Shown: piece after piece, positions 33,029 to 43,387 of the stretch | Layout of the letters: every line of letters starts with the position of its first letter | How positions within the stretch are numbered: position 1 is the stretch's first letter | Source of the DNA: Aquisalinus luteolus | GTDB lineage: Bacteria > Pseudomonadota > Alphaproteobacteria > Caulobacterales > Parvularculaceae | NCBI RefSeq assembly: GCF_009712425.2 | Contig: NZ_VCJR02000002.1 | Coordinates: 62,001 to 126,000, forward strand | Length of the DNA: 64,000 nucleotides | Reading direction: 5' to 3' | Program-made: the position numbers and the translations under genes | Notes under the pieces: generated by a model | What the model was told of the DNA's origin: nothing | Database searches by the model: none | The model's input: only the letters and a program-made list of their open reading frames with translations

Positions 33029-34348
33029 TTAGCCGGCGCGGAATTCCGGATAGGCCTCGAGGCCCAGCTCGGCCTTGTCGAGGCCGACCTGTTCGTCCGC
33101 CTCGCTCGCCCTGATGCCGATGGTGAATTTCAGGATCACCCAGATCAGTGCAGAGACGATGGAGACGAAGGCACCGATGGAGACGACACCGATCAGCTGC
33201 CAGACGATGTTTGTATCGGCGTTGGACAGCGGCACGATCAGCGTGCCCCAGATGCCGCAGACTAGGTGGGCCGGGATGGCACCGACGACGTCGTCGATCT
33301 TCAGCTTGTCGAGCAGCGGCACGGTCAGGCAGACGAGGACGCCGCCGACGGCACCGATGAACACGGCCTGCCAGATGACCGGAGCCAGCGGCTCGGCCGT
33401 AATGGAAACGAGGCCGCCGATGGCGCCGTTGAGCGCCAGCGTCAGGTCGACTTTCTTGTACAGGAAGTGCGAGGCAATCATCGCGGCGACGACACCGGCT
33501 GCAGCAGCGGCATTGGTGTTAACGAAGATCGTGGCGACAGCGATGATGTCTTCCGCCGTACCGGCAGCGAGCTGAGAGCCACCGTTGAAGCCGAACCAGC
33601 CGAGCCAGAGGATGAACGTGCCGAGCGTTGCCAAGGGCAGGTTCGAGCCAGGCATCGCACTGACCTTGCCATCCATGTATTTGCCGATACGCGGGCCGAG
33701 GATGATCGCGCCCATCAGCGCCGCCCAGCCACCGGTGGAGTGCACGAGGGTGGAACCGGCAAAGTCGGAGAAGCCACCTGCGGCGAGCCAGCCGCCGCCC
33801 CACTGCCAGCCAGCCTGGATCGGATAGATGAAGCCGGTCAGGATCGCGGTGAAGATCAGGAAAGGCAGAAGCTTGATGCGCTCTGCCAGCGTGCCGGAAA
33901 CGATCGAGGCTGCCGTGGCGACGAAAACCATCTGGAAGTACCAGTCGGAGTGGGCCGCATAGCCGACAGCAAGCTGTTCGATGGCCGAGCCCTGGGCGTC
34001 ACTCTTCCACAAACCGAAATCGCTGGTCAGGAAGCCGCCTTCACTGACACCATAGATGAAGTCATAGCCGAACAGCCAGACCATGATGCCCGCAATGGAG
34101 TACAGCGCGATGTTCTTCAGGCAGATCGTGGCCGCGTTCTTGGAACGGACCATGCCGACCTCGAGCATGCAGAAGCCCGCAGCCATGAACATGACGACCA
34201 TGCCCGAGATAAGGAACAGGATCGAGTTGAAGACGAATGCCGAAGTTTCGGTAGCCGGCTGAATTTCCTGCGCCATGGCACCGCTGGCCATGACCATGCC
34301 GAGCATGGACACGACCCCGCCGGCAATCAGTTGTCTGGTTAATTTCAT
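33029..34348 (-). CDS. amt: Ammonium transporter Amt
   Basis: A 439-residue Amt/MEP/Rh channel for ammonium uptake. A signal peptide (cut at AMAQE) is followed by eleven helices, for example NSILFLISGMVVMFMAAGFC. Diagnostic strings are GFCMLEVGMVRSKNAATICLKN and DFAGSTLVHSTGGWAALMGA, with the pore His in HSTGG and a second in ASHFLY. There is no glnK adjacent, which is unusual because amtB is normally paired with a PII gene; the regulator must be elsewhere. The promoter region is shared with the divergent porin gene. Confidence 0.95.
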   Translation of the reverse strand: MKLTRQLIAGGVVSMLGMVMASGAMAQEIQPATETSAFVFNSILFLISGMVVMFMAAGFCMLEVGMVRSKNAATICLKNIALYSIAGIMVWLFGYDFIYGVSEGGFLTSDFGLWKSDAQGSAIEQLAVGYAAHSDWYFQMVFVATAASIVSGTLAERIKLLPFLIFTAILTGFIYPIQAGWQWGGGWLAAGGFSDFAGSTLVHSTGGWAALMGAIILGPRIGKYMDGKVSAMPGSNLPLATLGTFILWLGWFGFNGGSQLAAGTAEDIIAVATIFVNTNAAAAAGVVAAMIASHFLYKKVDLTLALNGAIGGLVSITAEPLAPVIWQAVFIGAVGGVLVCLTVPLLDKLKIDDVVGAIPAHLVCGIWGTLIVPLSNADTNIVWQLIGVVSIGAFVSIVSALIWVILKFTIGIRASEADEQVGLDKAELGLEAYPEFRAG

Positions 34349-34687
34349 GAGAATAAACCCTCGTCGGTGTTATTGTTTTTGGGCTTGTGCCGCCCGTCAC
34401 TCGAACTGTCATCCTATTGTCATTCGAAACGAGTGGCAACACGAAAACTTGTGCGGCGCAGCACGAAATTTCTATTTTATGCTCTGAATCGCCTTATACT
34501 AGCATTTAATATCAAGCCAACCCCTGCCAATAGCACTAATTGTTGCATACACGTCACAGCATTGGTTGGATTTTACAGTTTTGTAAAAAAGGCGTTGATT
34601 TCGCAACGCAGCAATTTTAGGCATTTTGTGTCACGTATGGATGCGCCGCGGCAAATCCATATACAGAGAGGTAACAAGGAGATAGTA
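34349..34687. other. Divergent promoter region between amt and the TorF-type porin gene
   Basis: 339 bp, AT-rich, without an open frame I trust. It contains TATGGAT (34636-34642) paired with ATCCATA (34655-34661) just before the porin's ribosome-binding site, a possible 5' UTR hairpin. I looked for a sigma-54 -24/-12 element for amt: TGGCA occurs near 34431 but the -12 GC is not at the required spacing. Direct identification of the promoters is not possible by eye. Confidence 0.5.
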
Positions 34688-35398
34688 ATGCTCAAAAAAC
34701 TGATGATCAGTGCAGCAGCGCTGTGCGTAGCCGCCCCGGCAGTAATGTCCACGGCTTCCGCCCAAGAACTCGGCGTATCTGCGTCGATCGATTATGTATC
34801 CCAGTATGTATTCCGCGGCGTTGGCCTGGCCGAGGGCGCCATCCAGCCGGGTATCGAGCTGTCCTATGGCGGCCTGTACGGCGGTGTCTGGTACTCCGCT
34901 CCGGTAGAAGACGACTTCTACTACCTGGAAGAGACCGATTACTACATCGGTTACGGTTTCGCCCTGTCCGAAAGCATTTCCGCTGACGTCGGCGTCACGT
35001 CCTACACCTATTCCGATGGTTTCGACTCCACGACTGAAATCTACGGCGGCCTGAGCTTCGACACCGTTGCTTTCGCACCGGCTGTGTATGCTTATTACGA
35101 CTTCGACCTGGAAGCCTTCACGCTTGAAGGTTCTGGCGGTTATTCCTGGCCGCTGGGCGAAGCCACGAGCCTCGACTTCGGCGCTGCCCTGGGCTTCGTC
35201 GAGCCGGATGAAGGCGACGGCTACCAGTACGGTTCTGTCGGCCTTGCACTGAGCCAGGCTTTCTCTGAATCCGTCAGCGGCTATGCAGGCGTCAACGCCG
35301 GCTACAGCTCCGAAGACACGTTCATCGATGACATCGAGAACGGTGAATTCGACTCCACAGGCATCTGGGCCGGTATCGGTCTGTCTTTCTCCAACTAA
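34688..35398 (+). CDS. TorF-family putative porin
   Basis: A 236-residue outer-membrane protein. The signal peptide MLKKLMISAAALCVAAPAVM ends at ASAQE. The mature start LGVSASIDYVSQYVFRGVGL followed by QPGIELSYGGLYGGVWYS is the signature of the TorF/Gcw_chp family, and the chain is highly acidic and beta-rich, ending in IGLSFSN. These small porins are common in marine proteobacteria. AACAAGGAGATAG precedes the ATG. It is divergent from amt and ends with a clear terminator. Confidence 0.88.
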   Translation: MLKKLMISAAALCVAAPAVMSTASAQELGVSASIDYVSQYVFRGVGLAEGAIQPGIELSYGGLYGGVWYSAPVEDDFYYLEETDYYIGYGFALSESISADVGVTSYTYSDGFDSTTEIYGGLSFDTVAFAPAVYAYYDFDLEAFTLEGSGGYSWPLGEATSLDFGAALGFVEPDEGDGYQYGSVGLALSQAFSESVSGYAGVNAGYSSEDTFIDDIENGEFDSTGIWAGIGLSFSN

Positions 35399-35469
35399 GA
35401 CCTTCTCCCGATACGGGGAAGATCGGCGCTTTCGCTCGGGGGAGGAAAGCGCCAGTATCTGAGAGAGTG

Positions 35470-35503
35470 AAAACGCCCTGCCATCTGGCGGGGCGTTTTT
35501 TCT
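35470..35503 (+). terminator. Rho-independent terminator of the porin gene
   Basis: AAAACGCCCTGCC pairs with GGCGGGGCGTTTT (one G-U pair) around ATCT (35470-35499), followed by a run of T's to 35503. Confidence 0.9.
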
Positions 35504-35572
35504 TTCAGATCAGCTCCTGAAGCGCACAATGTCACGCTCGACCCGGCGGCAAAGCCTGCCTATGTTCAGGAC

Positions 35573-36808
35573 ATGGAAAAACAAGCAGACATCATCGTCG
35601 CCGGTGGCGGCCTCGGCGGCAGCCTTGCGGCGCTCGCCCTTTCCCATCAAGGTTTTACCGTCTGCATGGTCGATGCGGCCCCGCCAGCAGACAAGACCCT
35701 GCCTGACTTCGACGGTCGCACCACGGCGCTTGCCTATGCCTCGGTGCGCCTGTTCAGGCGTCTTGGCCTGTGGGATGACCTTGCCGCCGATGCTGGCGCG
35801 ATCAACGATATTCTGGTTACGGACGGTCGTCCTGCGGACCGGTTTCGCAAGGGCCACCAGGCCACTGGTTTCCTGCATTTTGACTCATCGCAGCTGGCGG
35901 AAGACACGCCGCTCGGCTGGATCGTGGAAAACCGCCGCCTGCGCCAGGTGATGAATGCCGCACTGGAAGCCAGCGAAGCAATCAGGGTTATCGCCCCGGC
36001 AACCGTCGGCCCGGTGGAAACCGGCCCCGCCTCGGTCTCGGTGCCGCTCAGCACTGGTGAAACGCTGACCGCCAGCTTGCTGGTCGCTGCCGATGGCCGC
36101 CGCTCGCCCCTGCGTGAACGGGCCGGTATCCGCACACTGAACTGGTCCTATCCACAGACAGGCATAGTCTGCACCGTTGCCCATGAGAAAGATCATCTTG
36201 GCATCGCGCAGGAATTCTTCCTGCCGTCAGGACCGTTTGCTATCCTGCCCCTGACGAATAATCGCTCATCCCTGGTGTGGACGGAGAAGGCAGATCGCGC
36301 CGGATCCTTCCTGGCCCTGAGCGACGAGGATTTCGTTACAGAAATCGAGAAGCGCTTCGGGCCCTATCTTGGCGCCCTCTCGCTAGACGGGCCGCGCTGG
36401 TCCTATCCCCTCGCCTTTCACTTGGCGACGAAGTTCCATGGCGACCGCATGGCGCTGGTCGGCGATGCCGCCCATGGTATCCACCCGATTGCCGGCCAGG
36501 GCTATAATCTGGGTGTCAAGGATATCGCCGCGCTATGCGATGTGCTGGCCGAACATCGCGGTGCCGGGCTCGATATCGGCCATGGCACGGCGCTGGCGCA
36601 GTACGATCGCTGGCGGCAATTCGACAGCGCCAGCCTGGCCTTTGGCACCGATGTGCTGAACCGGCTTTTCTCCAACGACAATCCGGCACTGCGGCTGGTG
36701 CGTTCGACCGGCATGGGCCTGGTCAACAGGGTCGATCCCTTGCGGAACATGTTCATGAAACAGGCGGGCGCCGATCTCGGCACATTACCGAGCCTGATGC
36801 AGCCCTGA
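35573..36808 (+). CDS. ubiH: UbiH/UbiF-family FAD-dependent ubiquinone hydroxylase
   Basis: A 411-residue flavoprotein monooxygenase of ubiquinone ring hydroxylation. The dinucleotide motif ADIIVAGGGLGGSLAALAL opens the protein; the DGR..PLRE stretch (LLVAADGRRSPLRERAG) and the C-terminal FAD motif GDAAHGIHPIAGQGYNLG are both intact. The position of the hydroxylated carbon (UbiH, UbiF, UbiI or UbiL) cannot be told from sequence alone. It is convergent with the PerP-like gene, 14 bases apart. Confidence 0.9.
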   Translation: MEKQADIIVAGGGLGGSLAALALSHQGFTVCMVDAAPPADKTLPDFDGRTTALAYASVRLFRRLGLWDDLAADAGAINDILVTDGRPADRFRKGHQATGFLHFDSSQLAEDTPLGWIVENRRLRQVMNAALEASEAIRVIAPATVGPVETGPASVSVPLSTGETLTASLLVAADGRRSPLRERAGIRTLNWSYPQTGIVCTVAHEKDHLGIAQEFFLPSGPFAILPLTNNRSSLVWTEKADRAGSFLALSDEDFVTEIEKRFGPYLGALSLDGPRWSYPLAFHLATKFHGDRMALVGDAAHGIHPIAGQGYNLGVKDIAALCDVLAEHRGAGLDIGHGTALAQYDRWRQFDSASLAFGTDVLNRLFSNDNPALRLVRSTGMGLVNRVDPLRNMFMKQAGADLGTLPSLMQP

Positions 36809-36822
36809 CCGCTCGGTAGCGC

Positions 36823-37365
36823 TTACCCGGCACGACTGTCCAGCACCAGCCTGTCGCCGCGGAAGGATACTTCGCCGAACTGCGACAGGACATTCATGCC
36901 GAGCAGGTTCGTTGCCAGCGCCTCATCCGGGAGGATGAAGGCTTCGACATTCCGGATGCGGACCGTGCCTATCGTCAGCTCACGAACTTCAGCGCCGGCG
37001 GCCATGACAGTGCCGTTCGCCGTTGAAACAGAGTAGGTATAGTCATCCCGGCGCGGATAGATACCGGCCTTGCGGGCATCGCTTTCGCGCAGGGCGAGAA
37101 GGCTGGCGCCCGTGTCGATCATGACCGGGACATCGGCATAATTCAGCTTCACGGTCGTGCGGAAATGGCCATCCCGGCCCTTGGATATCTCTATTGCGCG
37201 ACCAGTCGAGACCGGTGAGGCGGTTGCCGACATCATGACCGGTCGGCGGCTCACACCTTCTTCGGTGTCCGGCTGTGACAATTGCCCGTTATTACTCTCG
37301 AAAAAAGAGACACCAGCGGCAATGACAAAGCCGATAAACAGCGTGGCAGCCAGTTGTTTGAGCAT
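36823..37365 (-). CDS. PerP-like periplasmic retropepsin-type aspartyl protease
   Basis: A 180-residue membrane-anchored or secreted protein (N-terminal helix LKQLAATLFIGFVIAAGVSF) with a clan AA aspartic protease domain. The catalytic triad motif is VMIDTGASLLALRE (D84-T85-G86), and a NLLGMNVLSQFGEVSF block follows near the end, as in the TIGR02281 family. In Caulobacter a protein of this type, PerP, truncates the polarity factor PodJ and its transcription depends on CtrA. A perfect TTAA-N7-TTAA box lies 77 bp upstream of the ATG here, which supports the parallel. Orthology to PerP is inferred. Confidence 0.8.
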   Translation of the reverse strand: MLKQLAATLFIGFVIAAGVSFFESNNGQLSQPDTEEGVSRRPVMMSATASPVSTGRAIEISKGRDGHFRTTVKLNYADVPVMIDTGASLLALRESDARKAGIYPRRDDYTYSVSTANGTVMAAGAEVRELTIGTVRIRNVEAFILPDEALATNLLGMNVLSQFGEVSFRGDRLVLDSRAG

Positions 37366-37441
37366 GCGGTGACCCTTGGCGCAGCATTGATCCTGCGCAC
37401 ATCCTGAGGCCAAGGAATGAAAATCCGGGTAAGGAACAGGG

Positions 37442-37456
37442 TTAAGGGAAGCTTAA
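37442..37456. promoter_or_regulatory. CtrA-type box upstream of the PerP-like gene
   Basis: TTAA (37442-37445), seven bases, TTAA (37453-37456). The second half overlaps the dapB stop codon. It lies 77-91 bp before the PerP-like ATG at 37365. It is the second perfect match in the window. Confidence 0.6.
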
Positions 37457-38262
37457 AGCCCCAGCACGTCGCGCATGGAATAAAGGCCGGGCTCACGCCC
37501 CGCGACCCAGCCTGCTGCCGTGACGGCGCCACGGGCAAAGACCGAGCGGTCCAGCGCCTTGTGGGACAAACTGATGATTTCCTCTTCTGCCCCGAAAAGA
37601 ACCTCGTGCTCGCCGATGATACCGCCGGCGCGGGTTACGGAGAAGCCTATCGCGCCTTCCGGGCGCACACCCGTCTGGCCCTCTCGGGCGTAGACTGCCT
37701 GGTCCTTCAGCGAGACCTTGCGCCCTGTTGCAGCGGCCTCGCCCAGCATCAGAGCCGTGCCGGAGGGGGCGTCCTTTTTATGGCGGTGATGGGCCTCATG
37801 GATCTCGATGTCATAATCCGGGCCAAGAGCAGCGGCGGCCTGTTCGACCAGCAGGGTCAACAGGTTGATGCCGAGGCTCATATTGCCCGCTTTCACGATG
37901 GCGATTTTTTCCGCAGCCTGACGGATTTTCTCTTCCTGTTCATCGCTGAAGCCGGTGGTGCCGATGACCAGTGCCGACTTTTCCCTGAGGCAGGTCTCCA
38001 GCAATGACATCGTATGATCCGGTGCGGTGAAATCGATGACCACATCCGGCACGCCGTCGAACTTCGCCAGATCATCCGTGACGGGAATATCATGCGCGGT
38101 GTCGCGGGTATCTGTCATCGCGATCGTGTCACCAGCGAGACTGTCACTGGCAGGCACGGTACCGCCGCTCAGCGCCAGTTTTTCACTGTCGAGCACGAGA
38201 CGTGCGATCTGGCGGCCCATGCGGCCCCTGATCCCCGCGACGATAACGTTCGGGTTTGACAT
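37453..38262 (-). CDS. dapB: 4-hydroxy-tetrahydrodipicolinate reductase
   Basis: A 269-residue NAD(P)H-dependent reductase in lysine and diaminopimelate synthesis. The N-terminal nucleotide-binding motif is VAGIRGRMGRQIARLV; DFTAPDHT and the substrate loop EIHEAHHRHKKDAPSGTAL, with the catalytic His and Lys, are complete. Its ATG shares a base with the dnaJ stop (TGATG), so the two are co-transcribed. A CtrA-type box for the downstream gene overlaps its stop codon. Confidence 0.96.
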   Translation of the reverse strand: MSNPNVIVAGIRGRMGRQIARLVLDSEKLALSGGTVPASDSLAGDTIAMTDTRDTAHDIPVTDDLAKFDGVPDVVIDFTAPDHTMSLLETCLREKSALVIGTTGFSDEQEEKIRQAAEKIAIVKAGNMSLGINLLTLLVEQAAAALGPDYDIEIHEAHHRHKKDAPSGTALMLGEAAATGRKVSLKDQAVYAREGQTGVRPEGAIGFSVTRAGGIIGEHEVLFGAEEEIISLSHKALDRSVFARGAVTAAGWVAGREPGLYSMRDVLGL

Positions 38263-39428
38263 CAGGACGGGTCCTTCATCGAGGCCCAGAAGTCCTTGGC
38301 CTTTTCGAAGAAGTTCTTCGATTCCGGGCAGCGGTCGTCGCCGCCTTCGCGGCAGAATTCCTGAAGCAGTTCCTTCTGGCGCGGGGTCAGGTCGACCGGC
38401 GTTTCGACATGCAGCTCGACGATCATGTCGCCGCGGCCTTTCCGGCGCAGCATGGTCATACCCTTGCCGCGCAGGCGGAATTTCTTGCCCGACTGGCTGC
38501 CCGGCGGAATTTTCAGCTTCACGCGGCCGCCATCGATGACAGGCGCCTCGATCTCTCCGCCAAGGGCCGCCGTCGTCATCGGCACGTGGGCCATGCAGTA
38601 GAGCTCTGGCCCGTCACGCTCGAACAGCTCGTGGTCCTTGACCGAGACGAAGAGATAGAGATCGCCGAACGGCCCGCCGCGCACGCCAGCTTCACCTTCG
38701 CCGGCAAGGCGGATGCGGGTGCCGTCCTCGACGCCTGCGGGGATCTCGATCTGCAGGGTGCGGTCCTTGCGCACGCGGCCCTGGCCATTGCAGGCCTTGC
38801 ACGGATCGGTGATGACCTGGCCGCGACCGGAACAGGTCGGGCAGGTGCGCTCGACCGTGAAGAAGCCCTGCTGCGCACGCACGCGGCCGACGCCGCCGCA
38901 GGTGCCGCAGGTCGTCGGGCCCGAGCCCGGCTCAGCGCCGGAGCCTTCACAAGGCTCGCATGCTTCTGACGAGGGTACGGTGATCGTCTGCTTCTTGCCT
39001 TCGAAGGCATCGCGCAGGGAGATCGTCATTTCGTGCTTGAGGTCGGCACCGCGACCGGGACTGCGCCGCTGGCCGCCACCGCGCTGGCCACCCATGAATT
39101 CGCCGAAGATATCGTCAAAAATGTCGGAGAAAGCACCGGCCCCGAAGCCCTGCGCCCCGCCGCCGAAGCCGCCACCCATACCGCCGGGGCCACCGCCCCC
39201 GCCATTCTTGAAGGCAGCATGACCGAACCGGTCATAGGCGGCGCGTTTCTGCTCGTTGGAGAGAACCTCGTAGGCCTCGCCGATTTCCTTGAACTTGGCC
39301 TCGGCCTCGGCGTCACCCGGATTGCGGTCGGGGTGGTATTTCATGGCAAGCTTGCGATAGGCCGACTTGATCGTCGGCCCGTCGGCATCCTTCGCCACCC
39401 CCAGCATTGTGTAAAAATCCTGCGCCAT
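38262..39428 (-). CDS. dnaJ: Chaperone DnaJ
   Basis: A 388-residue class I J-protein co-chaperone of DnaK. The J domain carries the HPD motif ([12 protein letters not shown]). A Gly/Phe-rich linker (about 75-105) is followed by four zinc-binding repeats: [24 protein letters not shown] and CKACNGQG, then the C-terminal substrate-binding and dimer domains. It is separated from dnaK by about 150 nt including dnaK's terminator and is coupled to dapB downstream. Confidence 0.97.
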   Translation of the reverse strand: MAQDFYTMLGVAKDADGPTIKSAYRKLAMKYHPDRNPGDAEAEAKFKEIGEAYEVLSNEQKRAAYDRFGHAAFKNGGGGGPGGMGGGFGGGAQGFGAGAFSDIFDDIFGEFMGGQRGGGQRRSPGRGADLKHEMTISLRDAFEGKKQTITVPSSEACEPCEGSGAEPGSGPTTCGTCGGVGRVRAQQGFFTVERTCPTCSGRGQVITDPCKACNGQGRVRKDRTLQIEIPAGVEDGTRIRLAGEGEAGVRGGPFGDLYLFVSVKDHELFERDGPELYCMAHVPMTTAALGGEIEAPVIDGGRVKLKIPPGSQSGKKFRLRGKGMTMLRRKGRGDMIVELHVETPVDLTPRQKELLQEFCREGGDDRCPESKNFFEKAKDFWASMKDPS

Positions 39429-39533
39429 AACCCATGCGCCCTATCACGCTTCTTGTGTCAGCGCCACAAATTGAGAATTGGCAAGCCCTGACTGTAAAAC
39501 GGCGCCTGCTGTAAAAGCCGACGCCGCTAAAGG

Positions 39534-39570
39534 AAAAACGAACGGCCCGGCTCATCATCTGAGCCGGGCC
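39534..39570 (-). terminator. Rho-independent terminator of dnaK
   Basis: GGCCCGGCTC (39544-39553) pairs with GAGCCGGGCC (39561-39570) around a 7-nt loop; on the minus strand it is followed by GTTCGTTTTT. It begins 8 nt after the dnaK stop. Confidence 0.88.
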
Positions 39571-39578
39571 TGAATGTC

Positions 39579-41498
<1,920 letters not shown>

Positions 41499-41782
41499 GT
41501 TTTCTGTCTCCATTTAGCAGGCTGGCCTTAAAGGAGCCTCTGGCGCCTGAGACGCCGTTGTGAGCACTCGCGGGCGGCTAGCCCCTTTAAAGATAATGAT
41601 TTGGGCCGGGAAAACCGGCTTCGAAGCGCATATAGGCAGGGCCTCACGGGTCCGCAACCGTTACGGCCAGTGCAGGATCACATTTTTGCGATAAATCTGA
41701 ACGGCACTGGATTGATCGGTGTTGTTGATGCACATTGTTATTGTAATCGATTTTGCAGATATATAGTCCCGGGAGTAGCACC

Positions 41783-42025
41783 ATGGTCAGGATTGCAACA
41801 AATGCGCTGAAAAGCAGGTCCGCGCTGAAGACCGCTACCTATGGAATTATGCACCTGACTGTGGCGTTCCTCGTCGCCTATGCGCTGACCGGATCGGTCG
41901 CCATCGCCCTGTCCATCGGCTTGATCGAGCCTTTCGTGCAGACCATCTTCTATAATATTCACGAAACACTCTGGTCGAAAGCCGGTGAGCCTCGCAAACC
42001 GCACAATCATGGCCTTGCCGCCTGA
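41783..42025 (+). CDS. DUF2061 small membrane protein
   Basis: An 80-residue protein with two helices: TATYGIMHLTVAFLVAYALT and GSVAIALSIGLIEPFVQTIF. The YG.MH...AF.VAY.LTG..AIA..IGL.EP..QT..Y..HE..W pattern is that of the DUF2061 family (small bacterial membrane proteins of unknown function). The ATG follows GGGAG. An upstream start at 41753 would add ten unrelated residues. It is divergent from dnaK across about 280 bp, which also contain its promoter. Confidence 0.8.
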   Translation: MVRIATNALKSRSALKTATYGIMHLTVAFLVAYALTGSVAIALSIGLIEPFVQTIFYNIHETLWSKAGEPRKPHNHGLAA

Positions 42026-42130
42026 CGCGCCCGGCCGACAGGCGCAATCATAGACACTCCCTTAACCATGCATTCATCCGGGTCTGGTACATCCTGAGGC
42101 AGAGTATTCTTTTGCACAGGGGAACCGGGC

Positions 42131-43306
42131 ATGATGCGCACGGCAAATATCTTCACTCTGATGATCGCGGCAGCCACGATGGCAGCATGCCAGTCGGCTG
42201 GCGGCGGTGGCACACCGAACCCGACCTTGCCGGTGGTTGATGGCAGCGGCAATACGGCGCCCCCATCCAACTTCATCCTGACAGATGTCTCCTATGCCCA
42301 CCCGTCAAACGGTGACGGCGTCGATCAGACCTTTGCCGTTGCGGCGACAACCATGCGCCTGGGCGTTGCGCCGAACGGCGCGCTTTCCTTGCGCGAATCC
42401 GTGCGAGGCTCCTTCGATGATGGCAACACCATGTTCTATGACCGGGACATGCAGACCTTCACTTTCGATATCTCTTCCGGCGACGTGACCATGGAGGAGA
42501 CGTTCCGCAATGTCATCTTGACCATGCCCGACCCTGAAACGACGGGTTGGGAATATTCCAATGAAGCCATTGTGATCTCCTCCCTGCCGTCTGCTTTCGG
42601 CTTTGGCGCCGAATATGATGGCAACCCCAACGCGGTGGACAGCTACCTGATCGGACTGGAGAATTCAGAAGATGAGGACGACCAGGAGCGGCTCACCGCC
42701 CTGCAGGAAAGTGTCGATCGCTACCTGACCGACCGCGATTTCTTCACCTACACCAGCAATGGCGTTACCTACAGCCATCTTCGGCTGAACAATTATGCAA
42801 CGACCACGAACTATACCTCCCTTGGCATCTGGTTCGACCAGACACAGGCCGATGAGGCCAGTTACGGTGTTGCGGTATTCGGCCTGCCGACCCCGCGCTA
42901 TGAAGTGCCACGCACCGGCACGGCAAGCTATGCCGCTGCCATGGCCGGGCACATCCTGCAGAACAACAACACCCAGTTCCTGACAGGTGCCATCAATTTC
43001 GATTTCGATTTCACCGCCCAGACCATGGCCTTCACCATGGATGCCGATATCGCCGAGACCGGTATCAATGGCCGTACGGACTATTTCGACTATGACACCT
43101 TCACCGGATCCGGGAATGTCTATGTCGATACTTTCTTTGGCGAGTTCATCAGCGACAGTGACGAGTCAATCATCGGCGAGCTTGAAGGCGGCTTCTTCGG
43201 TGCCGATGCGGATGAAGTTGCAGGCACGTTTGTCTTCGGCAACGAGAATGTCCACGGCATTGGCGGCTTTGTCGGCTCCAACCCGGACGCGACATCGCAG
43301 CAATAA
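42131..43306 (+). CDS. TbpB-like surface lipoprotein, probable Slam substrate
   Basis: A 391-residue lipoprotein: MIAAATMAAC places the lipidated cysteine at C20, followed by a Gly/Pro-rich linker (SAGGGGTPNP). The C-terminal part shows the beta-barrel pattern of transferrin-binding protein B-type domains: alternating strands, GNVYVDTFFGEF, then GELEGGFFGADADEVAGTFVF and a terminal GIGGFVG. It resembles TbpB/HpuA-like ligand-binding lipoproteins. The gene faces a Slam translocon gene tail to tail, 81 bp away; Slams export such lipoproteins to the cell surface. There is no TonB-dependent receptor beside it, so the ligand is unknown. Confidence 0.75.
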   Translation: MMRTANIFTLMIAAATMAACQSAGGGGTPNPTLPVVDGSGNTAPPSNFILTDVSYAHPSNGDGVDQTFAVAATTMRLGVAPNGALSLRESVRGSFDDGNTMFYDRDMQTFTFDISSGDVTMEETFRNVILTMPDPETTGWEYSNEAIVISSLPSAFGFGAEYDGNPNAVDSYLIGLENSEDEDDQERLTALQESVDRYLTDRDFFTYTSNGVTYSHLRLNNYATTTNYTSLGIWFDQTQADEASYGVAVFGLPTPRYEVPRTGTASYAAAMAGHILQNNNTQFLTGAINFDFDFTAQTMAFTMDADIAETGINGRTDYFDYDTFTGSGNVYVDTFFGEFISDSDESIIGELEGGFFGADADEVAGTFVFGNENVHGIGGFVGSNPDATSQQ

Positions 43307-43342
43307 CTCGCAGGAATAAAACTTACCTCTCGGAAAAACTCG

Positions 43343-43376
43343 CCCGGCCTTTTCACGAAGGCCGGGTCCTCTTTTG
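43343..43376. terminator. Terminator shared by the TbpB-like and Slam genes
   Basis: CCCGGCCTT (43343-43351) pairs perfectly with AAGGCCGGG (43358-43366) around TTCACG; T-rich stretches follow in both directions (CCTCTTTTG to the right, GAGTTTTTCC to the left). Confidence 0.85.
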
Positions 43377-43387
43377 CCTGAATGAAG

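Noticed and set aside
34425-34450. Sigma-54 promoter for amt
   Set aside because: A TGGCA word occurs but the GC of the -12 element is not at the right distance, and the orientation does not fit.
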